From Adenanthera pavonina (lineage: Eukaryota > Streptophyta > Magnoliopsida > Fabales > Fabaceae): a stretch of DNA of 64,000 nucleotides. The stretch lies in contig JAIVEN010000011.1 in assembly GCA_026686845.1 (NCBI GenBank), positions 27,762,501 through 27,826,500 on the forward strand, in the 5' to 3' direction. Below, one piece after another: positions 11,431 to 22,623 of this stretch. The notes below the pieces were generated by a model. The model was not told the DNA's origin. It saw only the letters and a list, made by a program, of their open reading frames with translations, and searched no databases. Position numbers and translations under genes: made by a program. Position 1 is the first letter of the stretch, and each line of letters opens with the position of its first letter.

Positions 11431-13622
11431 TGTAACATCCCCATTTTTTATATATGAATATTATGACTAGATAATATTACAAATGATATTAAATTATTCT
11501 AGATTAATTTATGATGATTGGGAAAGCTAGGATATTTAATTAAATTAGTTTAAGGCCCAAAATATTCTAAAATATAAAAAGGGGCTTAAAAAGGATAAAA
11601 TTATTATTTACAATAAGACAAAGAAAATAATATTTTAAATACTTCGATGCAAGTTAAAAGTACAAGTAATACTGGTTATGTGAGTTCTGAGAGGAAAAAA
11701 GTATAAATCCAGTAAAAGATGGGCTCCCACATAAATAGTAAATACCGGAGGAGATAAATAGTAAAAAGTAAGTAAGATAGGTGGACCTTACATGAAAAAG
11801 TAAAAGCAAAAGATAATGGGTCTCCTAGATAAAGTAAATAGGAAAGACACTAGGTATAATAGAAAATTCGGTTCAAAAAGTACTCAAAGCAGAGCCAAAT
11901 TTATCTGCAAAAGTAAAAAGTACACTATCTGCTTTTTCTGATTTGACATAAAGTAAGGAGGGAAAAGTTGGACATTTTTACCCTTCCCTACTCTCTCACA
12001 TGCTCAAAAATATCTAGGGGTATAATGGGCAATTGATATATTAAATGTGAGAATAATTTTGAGCCATCAGATTAAATCTCGATCTGACGGATCATATTCA
12101 TCAGACTATCATATAAACAACCCCTTCCCTTCCCCATTTATTCACACCTCACGCAAGCCACAAAAGTAAAGAAAGAAGGAGTGGTAGCGTGAGAGAGAGG
12201 GAGTTGTGGGGAGAAAAAGAAAGAAAAAAGAAGAAAGGAGAAAAAAGAGAAGGAAGGAAGGGAGAGCAAGTGGGAGGTTTCTAAGGTAAGTTTCTACTCT
12301 AGATCTCTTCTAGATTTCTTCTTTATTTATTTAGTTTAAAGATTAATTAGAGTTTAAATTATTTTCTTCCTCGCTCTTGCTCCTCTATTTGGATCAAGAT
12401 ATGATTTTGAGGAAAGAGTTTATAGTTTATGGTTGAGTTAGATTTATATGATAATATTAAATTATTAAGTAAAGTTTAATGATGCTTTAGACTTCAATCA
12501 AGTTAAGAAAGTGATCTAAAGCTAAGTGAAAGTAAGGTTCAAAGAAAAGTTAGTGAAATTTCAAGGTATTCTCTTACCCTTGCTTATTGTTATTAATTAT
12601 AAATGTTGTATATGTTATAATGATTTATAAATAATACCATGTTGTTATTATGAATACTTTTCTATGATTGGTGGCTGTTTTATGTTAAAGGCTAAACCCC
12701 GAGATGCCCATTTATTAAACCGTTATGCTGGCGAAATTTTGTTACACAATATAGAAGTTTTGATAATTTAATGAAAGTATGTTATATTTTCAAATGTTTT
12801 TGTAATGACATGATGGCATATGTAAGTTGACTACTGAGATTTCTCAATCTCACCCCATAGTTAACCAATGTTAGGGTTAAGTCATGGTAAAGGAAAGCAT
12901 ATGGAGCATGAGGAATAAAAGTGATGGAACCTTATTGAAAGTTGTTAATATTTTGTTTATATATTATCTACTTCTAGTTATTGTATAAATTTGTACATAT
13001 CTCCAAAAATTCATTAATCTATATATATAGATAGATCTATGTCTTAGGAACAACATGACACTGGTTTGGATGTATTTGGAGCTTTATAATGGTAGTTATT
13101 CCTGTTTTACCAAAACTATTCTAGTAGATATTATTCCTGAGCTCTAATGACATATATTGATTCCCTAACTAGTAGGAGTATAATAAATGTAAAAAAAATA
13201 TTATGGTTAGAAAGTAGACAAGTACAGCTTTCCAATGATGCTAAGTATGTATCAAATGACTTTGTATATTAAAAGAAATGAATTTTCAAATTTAAGTTTC
13301 AGATTTTCTGACAAAAACAAAGATGTGAAATAAATAGTAATATGTTTATAATAAACTATACAAATTAGTACATTCATTTCCTAGTTTCTGATTTTTGCCT
13401 AAAAATTTGATATGTACATGATTTTTAGAGACTTAAATCAATGGAAAAGGATTTTTATACATTTAATGATGATTTTTGAAAAATCGCTGCACAATGAGCT
13501 ACAAACCAGCAATAATGATTTTGTGAAATCTTAAGGTTTTAATTGGTTTTAGTTTTTCTAAAAATATTTTTATATATCAAACCATTGTCAATGGAAAATG
13601 TTTCTAAATATAAGATGTAATA
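11431..13622 (+). repeat. 3' LTR of the gypsy element
   Basis: It is collinear with 3890-6045. The start is TGTAACATCCCC, and the terminal CA has become TA (13621-13622). Moderate divergence from the 5' LTR, with dozens of substitutions visible by eye, shows that the insertion is not recent. Confidence 0.85.
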
Positions 13623-13627
13623 GCGTC

Positions 13628-15135
13628 AGTGTAACTAGTTGACGTGGCAACATTGAATTTTTTTTTTAATTAAAGCTGTCCAATGGGGCATAATTTTTTT
13701 TCCTTTAATTAAAGTTGCATGAGGCAATGTTGATTGAGACAATGCTGCCTCATGCAGTGTTGATTGACTCAATGTAGACAGGCACAGATGCCTGTTTATC
13801 CAGTAACAAAAATTTGAAACTTAATTGCATCAAAATAATATAATATCATCTTGTAGTTTATTTAAAACTCTCAGTATTCTTTCATTTGCTACATTTCATT
13901 CTAGCATCTTATTTCAATATCTCCAATTGTTGAGTTTGCAACTGTGTCTTATTTTCTCTTTTATGTTGCTAGTTCTTTGAAGAAAATATTGCCACATCGT
14001 TCTGTTCATGACTTTCTTTTGAAGTGGAATTGCTACACAATTAAAGCTTCTTTTAAGTGGAGAGATCTCTTAGAATCTTCATCTTTATAATTGCTTATAT
14101 TTTCTCTAACTTTCATAAGGTAAGTATATTTAATGGTAATGCAAGTTTTATGATATTTAAATTTATATTTATCATTTATAGATATATATTTATTTTCCAT
14201 ATCTAGGTTATTTAGATTTTGGATCATTATATTAGCTTTTCTCTATTATATTACATGTTCAGAAAATTTCTCCCAACAATCCAGCATTAAATATTTTTTT
14301 GGCCCCTAACTTTTGCTCTCTTATATGTGGTGTGATGATATCTAAATACACGGTATGTAAAACATATATAAATGTGTGTAAAATATCTTTATTGAAGTAT
14401 ATTTCTTTTAGAGAAGTTGAGCCAAAATTACATATAAATAGATTATATGTGAAAATATAACAAAAAAATTATCAAAAAAATGCAGTATGTAGACAATATA
14501 TTTTTTTTTTAACTTTGATCATTATTTACTATAATTCTATTAGAGTTAAGATCTATATTTTCATAATATATTAAAAAAAGGAACTAATAATCTTAACATC
14601 CTCTGAACTCCATGTTCATTCTCTCTCCCATAAAAGTGCCCAATATCTACGCAAAGACACCCCCCACCTTCCCACGTGTGCATATATAGTAATATATATC
14701 AAATATATTTATATATTAAAAACATATAAATTATATTGTTAAAAATTGATAAATATAAATATATTTATTTTGTAAAAAATGAAAATGATAAGTACCATTT
14801 AAAAAAGAAGTAGCAAATTAATGTAACCAAAATCAAATTTTAATTAATTAAATGAATATCAAATTTTATATTAAAAATAAATTAAATGAGGGAATGATGA
14901 TTAAAATAAATAGTAAATAGGTTATTATGCAGAATATAAAAAATAACAAAATGTATATTAAGTAGTATTTTATTATATACAAGTTTATAATAAAAAATAA
15001 TTATAAGACATAGTAAATATTATCAACCTAACTATATTTATTAATAAAATTTAAGTTTTTTTAGACTGTGGCAGAATTGAAGTATATTTTTTTTAATGTG
15101 ATATGTATAAAAAATTCCGTTAATCATCAATTTAA
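13628..15135. other. Interior of the Stowaway-ended element, non-coding
   Basis: This is the former middle of the long-arm element. The first 150 bp contain repeated 'gttgattgagacaatg' and 'tgaggcaatg' words in both orientations. The rest is very AT-rich with no gene. A short minus-strand frame at 14033-14227 has no recognisable domain. Confidence 0.5.
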
Positions 15136-15657
15136 TGACTGACACAAGTAAAAAGCTGGCTAGCCTTATTTTAAAAAAAATAAAATAAAAGTAAGTTACA
15201 TCAATTTACATTTAAAAAAATAAAATTGTTAGTTATCAATTGATGACTAATACAAAAAAAATAAAAGTTAGCTACGTCAGTCCAGTTTTGACTGGACTAA
15301 TGTAGCGTCAATGAAGTCGGACCGTGTCAATCCGACTTCACTGATGGAAAAAAAAATTAAAAATAAAGTGTAATATGTCAAACCGATTTATAAATCGGCC
15401 TGACACATAACGAATTGTTATCATATCCCAAATTTATAGTATTCCCGTAAATACTTTTGAAAATAGTGTATATTGGTATTTTTTTTTTTTCATTTGATGC
15501 ATTTTAATCAAAAAGCCAAACATGAGTCTTCTTTTAATATTTAATTCAAGGATATTTTGGTAAAATACTATTAGATTTTGCTATAATTTAGATCATTTAA
15601 TAGTTTATTGGGTTGTGTAAAAAACTTAAAAAATCAAATAAAATAGGAAGGAGGGAG
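15136..15657 (-). repeat. Right long inverted arm of the Stowaway-ended element
   Basis: Reverse complement of about 3353-3885. It contains the perfect palindrome CCGATTTATAAATCGG near 15390, GTCGGAC..GTCCGAC-type pairs and a self-complementary AGTCCAGTTTTGACTGGACT near 15280. Confidence 0.65.
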
Positions 15658-15659
15658 TA

Positions 15660-16350
15660 ATATATTTTGTTTTATGTTTTGAAAAAAATGTTTTTATTAT
15701 CTTAAAAATGATGAACTTGATTTTGTTTATAACAAACTGTTTCATGCTAGGATGCTCATATGAAATGTTATTAAAACTCGAGAGTCCAATTTTTATTTTA
15801 TTTTATTTTTTACTTTGAATGTTATTCTAATTTGAATATATACTTAATGTAAAATAAGCATAGTTTTGTAATTGTCATTTTTTATAATGAATTCATCATT
15901 TAAAAATTAAATGAAATTTTATTTTGATAGACTTTATTTTAGTAACACTTTAAAGCTTTTAATATTTTAGAGTTTGGTTATTTTAGATTACAGTTATTAA
16001 AATTAAAATTAGAAAATTAAAAGTAAAAATTAAAAAGTTGGAGTTCAACTATCCAGTTAAAAAAATCAAGTTTTTAAGTGGATGAGAGTAGGGAGGCTTA
16101 AATAAAGTGTTTTGAATTCGTGATCATGAATTAGTTTCAGTTTAACTACAGGATATCAAATGGTTTTAAAACTATCAGATTCCTTTTCTTTAGGAAAATA
16201 AAAACGTATTTTTTGATGAAGTGAAATAGATTCAGCTCCAAAAGAGATTCCAAACGCCACTCATGGTGGGATAAGCATAAATGCTGTAATAACCGAGAGT
16301 TCTACTGAAAAATTGTACGGCAAAATGAAAAGTACGAAGTTTTCTTAAAC
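15660..16350. other. AT-rich spacer without genes
   Basis: No frame, repeat or RNA gene could be supported in this stretch. Confidence 0.4.
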
Positions 16351-16355
16351 ACTAA

Positions 16356-16766
16356 GGGCCGTTTGATTAGTTTTATAAAATTAAGTTAAAATAAATAAAA
16401 TTTTTAAAAATAAAGTTTAGATAAAGTAAGTTTATTAAAAGTTGTTTATGTTTAGATTTTTGTTTTGTAAAATTAAGTTTGATAAAAAATATATTTGGAT
16501 GATAAGGGTTAAAAGTATTTTTAGATGTATAATATAGAATAATTTTACTTCTCTTTTTCCAAAACCCGTGTTTTGTTAAAGAAAAAGTAATTTTTTTTTA
16601 TTTTCCAAAATCACAGTTTAATTCACTTTTTATTTTTCAAAGTATTTAACCAAACACATCTTTTTAAAAAATCATGTTTAAAAACCATGAAGGTCAAACA
16701 CATATTCTTAAAAAACTATGGTAAAAATCCATGATTTTTTTTTTAAAAGGAGAACCAAACAGGCCC
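16356..16766. mobile_element. Tourist-like (PIF/Harbinger) MITE, 411 bp
   Basis: The ends are GGGCCGTTTGATT and, on the opposite strand, GGGCCTGTTTGGTT. They are flanked by TAA on both sides (16353-16355 and 16767-16769), the 3-bp target typical of PIF/Harbinger. There is no coding capacity. Confidence 0.75.
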
Positions 16767-17022
16767 TAAGATTCTTTAGAGTGCACTTTTGGATGCTGGA
16801 CGAGCACCATGTGCTTATCTTATTTTTTAAAAATCCAAATTTAATCATATTTTATTATTATATTTTTAATATATTTTTATTTTATTAGATAAAAAATCTA
16901 GAATAAATATAACTTTATAACTGTTATTTTTAGGAAAATATTATTTTTATGTAAAAAAATCAAAATAAAAAATTATAAATTTAAATGTTCAGATTAAAAC
17001 TAGATAGTCTAGAATACCCTTG

Positions 17023-17057
17023 AATGATGAGCATCGACATACTCGATGCTCATCATT
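17023..17057. repeat. Perfect 15-bp hairpin with 5-nt loop
   Basis: AATGATGAGCATCGA at 17023-17037 and its exact reverse complement at 17043-17057 are separated by CATAC. The stem is GC-richer than its surroundings. No U-run follows directly, so a terminator reading is not supported. Confidence 0.6.
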
Positions 17058-17542
17058 GTGATAATACTCCTCTTTATATCACTGCGGTGGCTCCATTTCT
17101 CTCACTTGAAAGGAGAGTTTCTTTTTCACCTAATATGGTGAAAATTTAATTTTTTTAATCATTATCTTATAAAACTTTAAGAAATTGAGCTCTGTGAATA
17201 TATCACTTTTCTATTATATTATCGGCGTGGCTATAAGGAGAAAAAAATGCATTAAATGTTATCCGGTTGGGGACAATATTTAGTTCCGCAGGATGTCAGA
17301 AATTTTTTGATCTTTATGGTTTCTATCATTTTATTTTCTTAAAAAAATTATTTGACGTGTAAAATAAAATAAATTTATAATTTCAAAATATCCTTTATGG
17401 ATTTGATTCATTTGAACATGCTTGGCTGGTGGGGAGACTAATTTCCCAATTAATGGTACTATAATCATCCTCATCATTAACATCATCATTAGTATCTCTT
17501 AACCTTGTTCTTGATATCTATTAATAAAATATTTTATTCTAA

Positions 17543-17593
17543 TAGCTATAGTTGGTCCAGTGGAAGGGAAGTAAGGGGAAGGGTTTGAATCTC
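17543..17593 (+). repeat. tRNA-derived SINE-like A box and B box
   Basis: TAGCTATAGTTGG (17543-17555) resembles the polymerase III A box and GGTTTGAATCTC (17582-17593) the B box, at a tRNA-like spacing. A diverged version sits at the matching place in copy 2 (about 24690-24755), so the insertion predates the duplication. No foldable tRNA is present. Confidence 0.4.
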
Positions 17594-18979
17594 GTCAATG
17601 AAAAAAATTGGGAAAAATACCTCTAATCAGATATGGTAATACTCAAATATAACTTATTTATATCATATATTAGATAGTTATATAAAAAAATATTATATTC
17701 TTACGGTAGCTTAAGTCATAATTAATGCTGTTGAGAACTTAAATACTGATTCAACAAATTTAAGTGATTCTCAGTTTTCTATTGCTGTTTGCAGGAATTG
17801 CGTTGCGCCACCATATCTCGCTTGGGATAAATGATAGAAAATTGTTTTTTCTACGTATAAAAAATACGCAGTATTCATTCTATTATTCCTTATTTAATTT
17901 TATTATTATTAAACAAACTTCAGTTTTTTTTGGGAGATCAATACAAAGTTTCAGCACTGAGAGACAAGATCACGACATGTCCAGATCTGCTGTTACTTAT
18001 GTAAACACGTAGAAGGAAGAAATATGTGGGTTAATGTTTCCATTATGAGAGATAAATTTAATGATGTATACATTAATTTAGGAGTATATTAGGAAAACCT
18101 TTTCAAGTTGGGATATATTTAGGAAAATTAATTATTTTTAACTATCATTCTTGATTTGTATGAATTATTGATTTGTATGAATTAGTTATTCGTTTATTAC
18201 ATTTGAAAATATAAATCAATTTGCAAAATAGTTCGAGCATTAAATTTTTGCCCAAATAACCTTTGTAAAAAATAGAGATAGTTTTTTACAAATTTAATAA
18301 CAAAACCTACTTTTAACTAATTTTTTTAATCTACATGAAATACTCCCTCCATTCTCAAATACTCCTATAAAAGACAAAAAAAACTACTTTACATATACCA
18401 ATAAAATTATTTAAGCTCATTTAATTTTGTAGTGAAAGGTACTTTTCTTCTTCTTCTAAAATTACCTTCAATTAATAATATTTTTCTTTACACTAAATTA
18501 ATTAATATTCATTAAAACTATAATAGTTGTGAAGTATTTTTGGAATACCTAGTTTATTATTATAAAAATTTACATTCTTTTATACTTTAAAATTTTCTAA
18601 TATTTGAAATCGAAGGTGGTTGTAGAAAGTTACAAAGAGAATCCATCTGATCAAATATCCATAGTCTTAAAAACTAGCTTCGCACATCTTCAAAGCCAGG
18701 TGGCTGGATTCCTGTGCCTCCTCACTAGGTATACTATACAATACTTATCATCATTCATCGCATCCCGTTTTCCCATATTCCTCCTTACTCTCCATCTCAT
18801 TTAGTGTTTAAACTCTGAATTCCAATCTTTCCAAGTTGAAGATACTAAGAAGTTGGTAAAGTTAAACGCAAAATACTGATACCATATATCAAGAAGATCA
18901 GTGAACATATGATATTTGATTGTGCTTTCTGTTTAACTTCATCATTCACAACTTGGATCCGAATCAATATATAACCATT

Positions 18980-18998
18980 AACACACACACACACACAC
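18980..18998 (+). repeat. (AC)n microsatellite
   Basis: About nine AC units. Copy 2 lacks them at the matching position (near 25860), so they arose or were lost after the duplication. Confidence 0.8.
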
Positions 18999-19298
18999 GT
19001 ATGTTGTAGGACCTATTTCGGTGCCAATTCCTTCCTACTTTGTTTTGTGGGTTTATTTTTCTCTCTAGTTCTTTCAATCTAGGATGCTAGTTTCTTTAGA
19101 GTTTTAGGATAAGATCTTATGCGCCGAGACTCAGTTAAAAGATTGGAAGAGCTTTTAACTTTAACTTATTCAATGGATTATTACATTGCATTTAATCCAA
19201 TGGATTACTCCCACATGCATATATTCATTCTTTCTTTGGTTGGGCCTCTCTATCTTGTCAGTTGTCATCAAGTTATACCATTTCCAAAAACATTCTTA

Positions 19299-20224
19299 GC
19301 ACGTGTTTGGTTCAATTATCAGGCGGATTAGGTAATGTAATGAGAATATTATAAAAGGATGTTTTACATATGAGTTTGTTTGGTATGATATTAGAATATG
19401 AAAAAATAAATTTATTTTTTATATTTAATTAAATATAAGTAAATGGAAAAACACTAAAATGCCCCTAGATTGAAAAAAATGCCCCTAATTTGTTCTTCTC
19501 TGCTTCCCGCTCCGTCACTCCTTTTGCAAACCACTACCACTGTGTCCTCACTGTCGACAGCTTGTCCTCCCTCCAACCACCTCAATCTCTCCTCTCAATA
19601 GTAGCAAGCAGTAAAAACAAAAGAAAAACCAAATGGGGAAACCCATATCTGCGTTTGAACCCAGATCTGAGTTCGATGGCATGCGGGTGAAGAACGGTGA
19701 TGATGGAAGCGACGATGCTGAGCGTTTGAATGGTGATGATGAATGGTGAGTTTGAAGGTCGTCGAAGATTGTTCAAAGACGGACTTGTTTGGAATGTCGT
19801 GGACGAGTTCGAATGTCAACAAGAAGAGTGATTGATCTGGAAGATAAAGGTCTTATAATGGACAAATGAATGGCAGAACTGTGGATGAATGGCAATGGAG
19901 AACAAATGGTGATGATGGACGGTGGTGAGGGTCCGACAAAGGAGAAGGCTAAGGTGGGGGAAGAAGTGGGAGTCCAACGAGGGAGAAGGATGAGATGGGG
20001 GAAGAAGTGGGCAAGAAGGGCAATATTGTCTTTTGTATCTTCTTTAAAGTAGTGTGATGGCCTTCACTTAGTAAAATGGATGTGATCCTTAGCACATTAA
20101 TTTTGGTGATTAGCTTCACTCATGTAATTAAGATCACATGTAAAAATGTCCAACCAAATGCATCAAGTTTGATGAGGTGAAGTTGATCACTTCATATGAA
20201 GGGGGTTTGTAAACGAACCAAATG
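19299..20224. mobile_element. hAT-like non-autonomous insertion, about 926 bp
   Basis: Copy 2 of the flanking segment shows the empty site (about 26060-26095). Here it is interrupted between 'ccaaaaacattctta' and 'cgttcttacttccccatgaa'. CATTCTTA (19291-19298) and CGTTCTTA (20225-20232) form an 8-bp target duplication with one mismatch, as for hAT elements. The ends are short imperfect inverted repeats: GCACGTGTTTGGTTC against CATTTGGTTCG on the other strand. The core (about 19480-20050) is clearly less AT-rich and may be captured host sequence. Short frames in it show no recognisable domain. Confidence 0.65.
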
Positions 20225-20578
20225 CGTTCTTACTTCCCCATGAACATGCAAAAGATTAATGATTCCATTTGAAAAGATGTTTTTTTTTCAAATAATTCTG
20301 CTTTACATAAAATGTTTAACTAATCTCAAGTTATGCGTTGCACGGCATTTACAAAATGTTTAAAGTTTGTATGCTATTCCAAAAAAGGAATGAATAATAA
20401 TTTGAAGTTGTTCTTGATATTTCTGTGGTTGTATATGTGTGTAGATTTCACGTGGAGGCATTAAGTTCAATTAAATACTTTCAAAAATATTATATATTCT
20501 TATGTTCTCTCTTTTTTTTTATTTGCAGATTTAAAAAAAAAATGTATTACATGTTATCTGGTTGGAGACAATAGTTAG

Positions 20579-22328
20579 TGTTAGTTAAGTTGGCTTCTCA
20601 AGAGGGGGAGTGAATTGGGAAGTTTGGATTTTTCTGTGAAAATGAAATATAGTAGTAATAATAGAATGTTACTGAAAAATAGAGTATAAGAAATAAAGAG
20701 CAATAGTAAAGTAAATGAGAAGATGGCACAGTGATTTATTCTGGTTCAGTCCATTCTACTTAACCTACGTCTAGTCCTCAAATCTCCACTTGAGATTTCT
20801 CCACTATCCTTCGCAAGATTTGAATGAGTTCTTGTAAAAACCCCAATATAATCCAACTCAGACATTGAGCTGAACAAGACTCTCTTACTCTTCTCACTTA
20901 AGAGTAAGAACAACTCTCTTAGTGTATTCTCACAATAAGCACTATATACAAGTGTGTAGGAATATACATATCACAGTATGAAGACTCTCTCTCAAAAGAG
21001 TGAATATGAAAGTTTAAGTACAATAAATGAGTTAAACAGATGGTAGATAAGCTGTGAATGAATCAGAAATCAAATTGACAGAGTTTTGCATTTTATATGT
21101 TTTTCCTCATTACCCAACAAATTAAATGAGATCCTATTTATAGTTTTAGAACAAAATTATCTGTTGGAAACAAGGATTAGCCATTACTTTTAGAAAAACA
21201 GTCGTTCATCTATCACATTAAATGCATCTGACAGAAGTTATGCGGATAACCTTCTCAGATTATGTGGATAATCTCCTCAGGTTATGCGGATAATCTCCTC
21301 AGGTTATGCGAATAACGGGTGACCATTGCTTCTTGTTTTTAACGTAGAACTTTCATTATGCGGATAACCTAACTAGATTATACAGATAACATTTATCCCA
21401 AAATAACTAAGTTTTAGCTCAAGAACATTTTCATGAAAACCTACTCAATTATTCAGATAACGTTAAATTTTTCTCAAACTGAGTTTTTGTAAAACTTAGG
21501 TTATCAAGATAACCCCCAAAATTATGCGGATAACCTATTTAGCTGAAGAAATACCATGAGTTCTGTAACATAGGTTATGTGGATAACGTTCCTAGGTTAT
21601 GTGGATAGCCTTTTTATCTGAGGAAAGTCCAAGGGCACTGAAACATAGGTTATGTGGATGACCTTCCTAGGTCATGCGGATAACCTATTTAACTAAGGAA
21701 AATCCAAGTGCTTTGTAACACACGTTATGTGGATAACCTTCTTAAGTTATGCGAATAACGGGCTGCATAGTGCAAGTGGCCTCCACTGTTCACTCTCTTA
21801 TGTGAATAAGATAACCATCTTATTAGGATAACCGTTTGGACAGACCTGAGGACGTGATGTACAACTATATTATGCGGATAACATCAACCTCTTTTCATGA
21901 AATCGAAGGAGGGACACTTAGAAAAGTTTTAAGATTGAAAATTTAACCTCATAATCTTAACTAGTTATGCACATAAGGTAACTTTTTTTATGAAAACAAG
22001 ATGAGAACACTTAAAAACAACTTTGAAATTGAAACTTTATCCTCATAACTTTCAAGCATTATGTGCATAAGATTATTCTTTTCATGAAAACCATTTTAAA
22101 ATAATGAGCTAATAATTAATTATTGAAATAGATATTTCATTTAATATTAGGTGAAGTAAAATTCAAAGCTTAACTACCTTCTTTTACAAATTGATTCCTC
22201 AAATATAAGAAACAACTTTTCAACCTTCAAGAAACTCTAACTTTATTTTTCATATAACTTATGTTCCTTTGATATTGGATTTCTGAGCTCAATATTTTTT
22301 AGAATTATCAAAACCATATGAATTAACA
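20579..22328 (-). repeat. 3' LTR (in element sense) of the copia relic, 1750 bp
   Basis: Terminal TG/CA. The part at 22120-22328 matches 24175-24388. The middle (21235-21900) is packed with a degenerate palindromic motif, listed separately. Confidence 0.7.
21235..22075. repeat. Cluster of about 18 GGTTATGCGGATAACC-like palindromic motifs
   Basis: The consensus GGTTATGCGGATAACC has self-complementary ends (GGTTAT/ATAACC). Copies occur near 21238, 21261, 21283, 21303, 21357, 21522, 21573, 21596, 21648, 21671, 21724, 21750 and 21871, with weaker versions between and after. Spacing is irregular (about 20-75 bp), often with a CTTCTCAG-like spacer. Clustered palindromic motifs in the LTR are a known Sirevirus trait; this particular sequence is not one I recognise. 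Confidence 0.75.
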
Positions 22329-22340
22329 TTTTTCCCCTTT
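22329..22340 (-). other. Polypurine tract of the copia relic
   Basis: On the minus strand the sequence AAAAAGGGGAAAAA directly precedes the LTR start TGTTAATTC. Confidence 0.55.
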
Positions 22341-22623
22341 TTGATGATGACAAAACAACTTTAAAGGTTTCATAAGTGCTTGGGTTTGCATAAAGCTCCC
22401 CCTCAATATATGCATAGATTTAATAAAGTTAGATAATTCAGTGCACATATTTTCAGATGTAAGAATAAGGTAAAGTAAACCAAGAGTGAACAATGATCAC
22501 ACAAAGGTATTCATAGTATTATAGATTGTCATTACAATATAGAGGGATTACATACATAATCAGCAACATAAAAACAACTGAAGAAAACATACAAGCAAAT
22601 AGAAAAACAACGACAAGTCCAAT

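Larger units (their letters stand above)
3890..13622 (+). mobile_element. Degenerate Ty3/gypsy retrotransposon (Tekay/Del-like chromovirus type), 9.7 kb
   Basis: Two LTRs flank a pol region readable only in fragments because of many stops and frameshifts. In order: RT start (GFIRPNVSPWGTP near 8965-9005), RT middle and end (about 9150-9560), RNase H (about 9715-9995), integrase C-terminal region (about 10770-10870) and a GPF..VG...YRLA..LS.LHDVFHIS block (about 11050-11155) followed by a chromodomain-like tail. Pol order RT-RNaseH-IN defines Ty3/gypsy. The 3' junction 'gaggatgaaattttatttag' plus a purine run and TGTAACATCCCC is characteristic of Tekay/Del elements. The RT catalytic F-[ID]-D-D region reads FIND, so the enzyme is dead. 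Flanks ACGTC/GCGTC form a 5-bp target duplication with one mismatch. Confidence 0.85.
3353..15657. mobile_element. Stowaway/mariner-ended element with long inverted arms, split by a gypsy insertion
   Basis: The left end reads TA|CTCCCTCCATCCCATTTT and the right end, on the opposite strand, TA|CTCCCTCCTTCCTATTTT. Both sit next to a TA dinucleotide, the Tc1/mariner (Stowaway) target. The similarity continues inward for about 500 bp: 3490-3885 is the reverse complement of roughly 15140-15530 with scattered mismatches. Removing the gypsy element at 3890-13622 leaves an element of about 2.6 kb. Each arm carries short palindromes, for example CCGATTTATAAATCGG and GTCCAGTTTTGACTGGAC in the right arm. 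No transposase frame is present. The first 150 bp of the arms are more diverged than the inner part. Confidence 0.7.
17240..20535 (+). repeat. ABCC 5'-flanking segment, copy 1 (no gene attached)
   Basis: From the 'atgttatccggttggggaca' start, this segment is collinear with copy 2 (20535 onward, resuming at 24389) and in part with copy 3 (about 33210-34080). Shared landmarks include the 'ctattgctgtttgcagga' stretch at 17778, the 'ccatagtcttaaaaactagc' stretch at 18658 and the 'gatgctagtttctttagagt' stretch at 19083. In copies 2 and 3 the same segment leads into an ABCC8-like coding region. Here it stops before any exon, so it is an orphan duplicate. Confidence 0.7.

Noticed and set aside
17764..18012. 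82-codon frame resembling the 114-codon frame at 25041-25385
   Set aside because: They are the same duplicated non-coding segment. The frames differ in length and indels, and neither has a recognisable domain.
21235..21900. Regularly recurring motif considered as a CRISPR-like array
   Set aside because: Motif copies are degenerate, spacing is irregular, and the array lies in an LTR of a plant retroelement.
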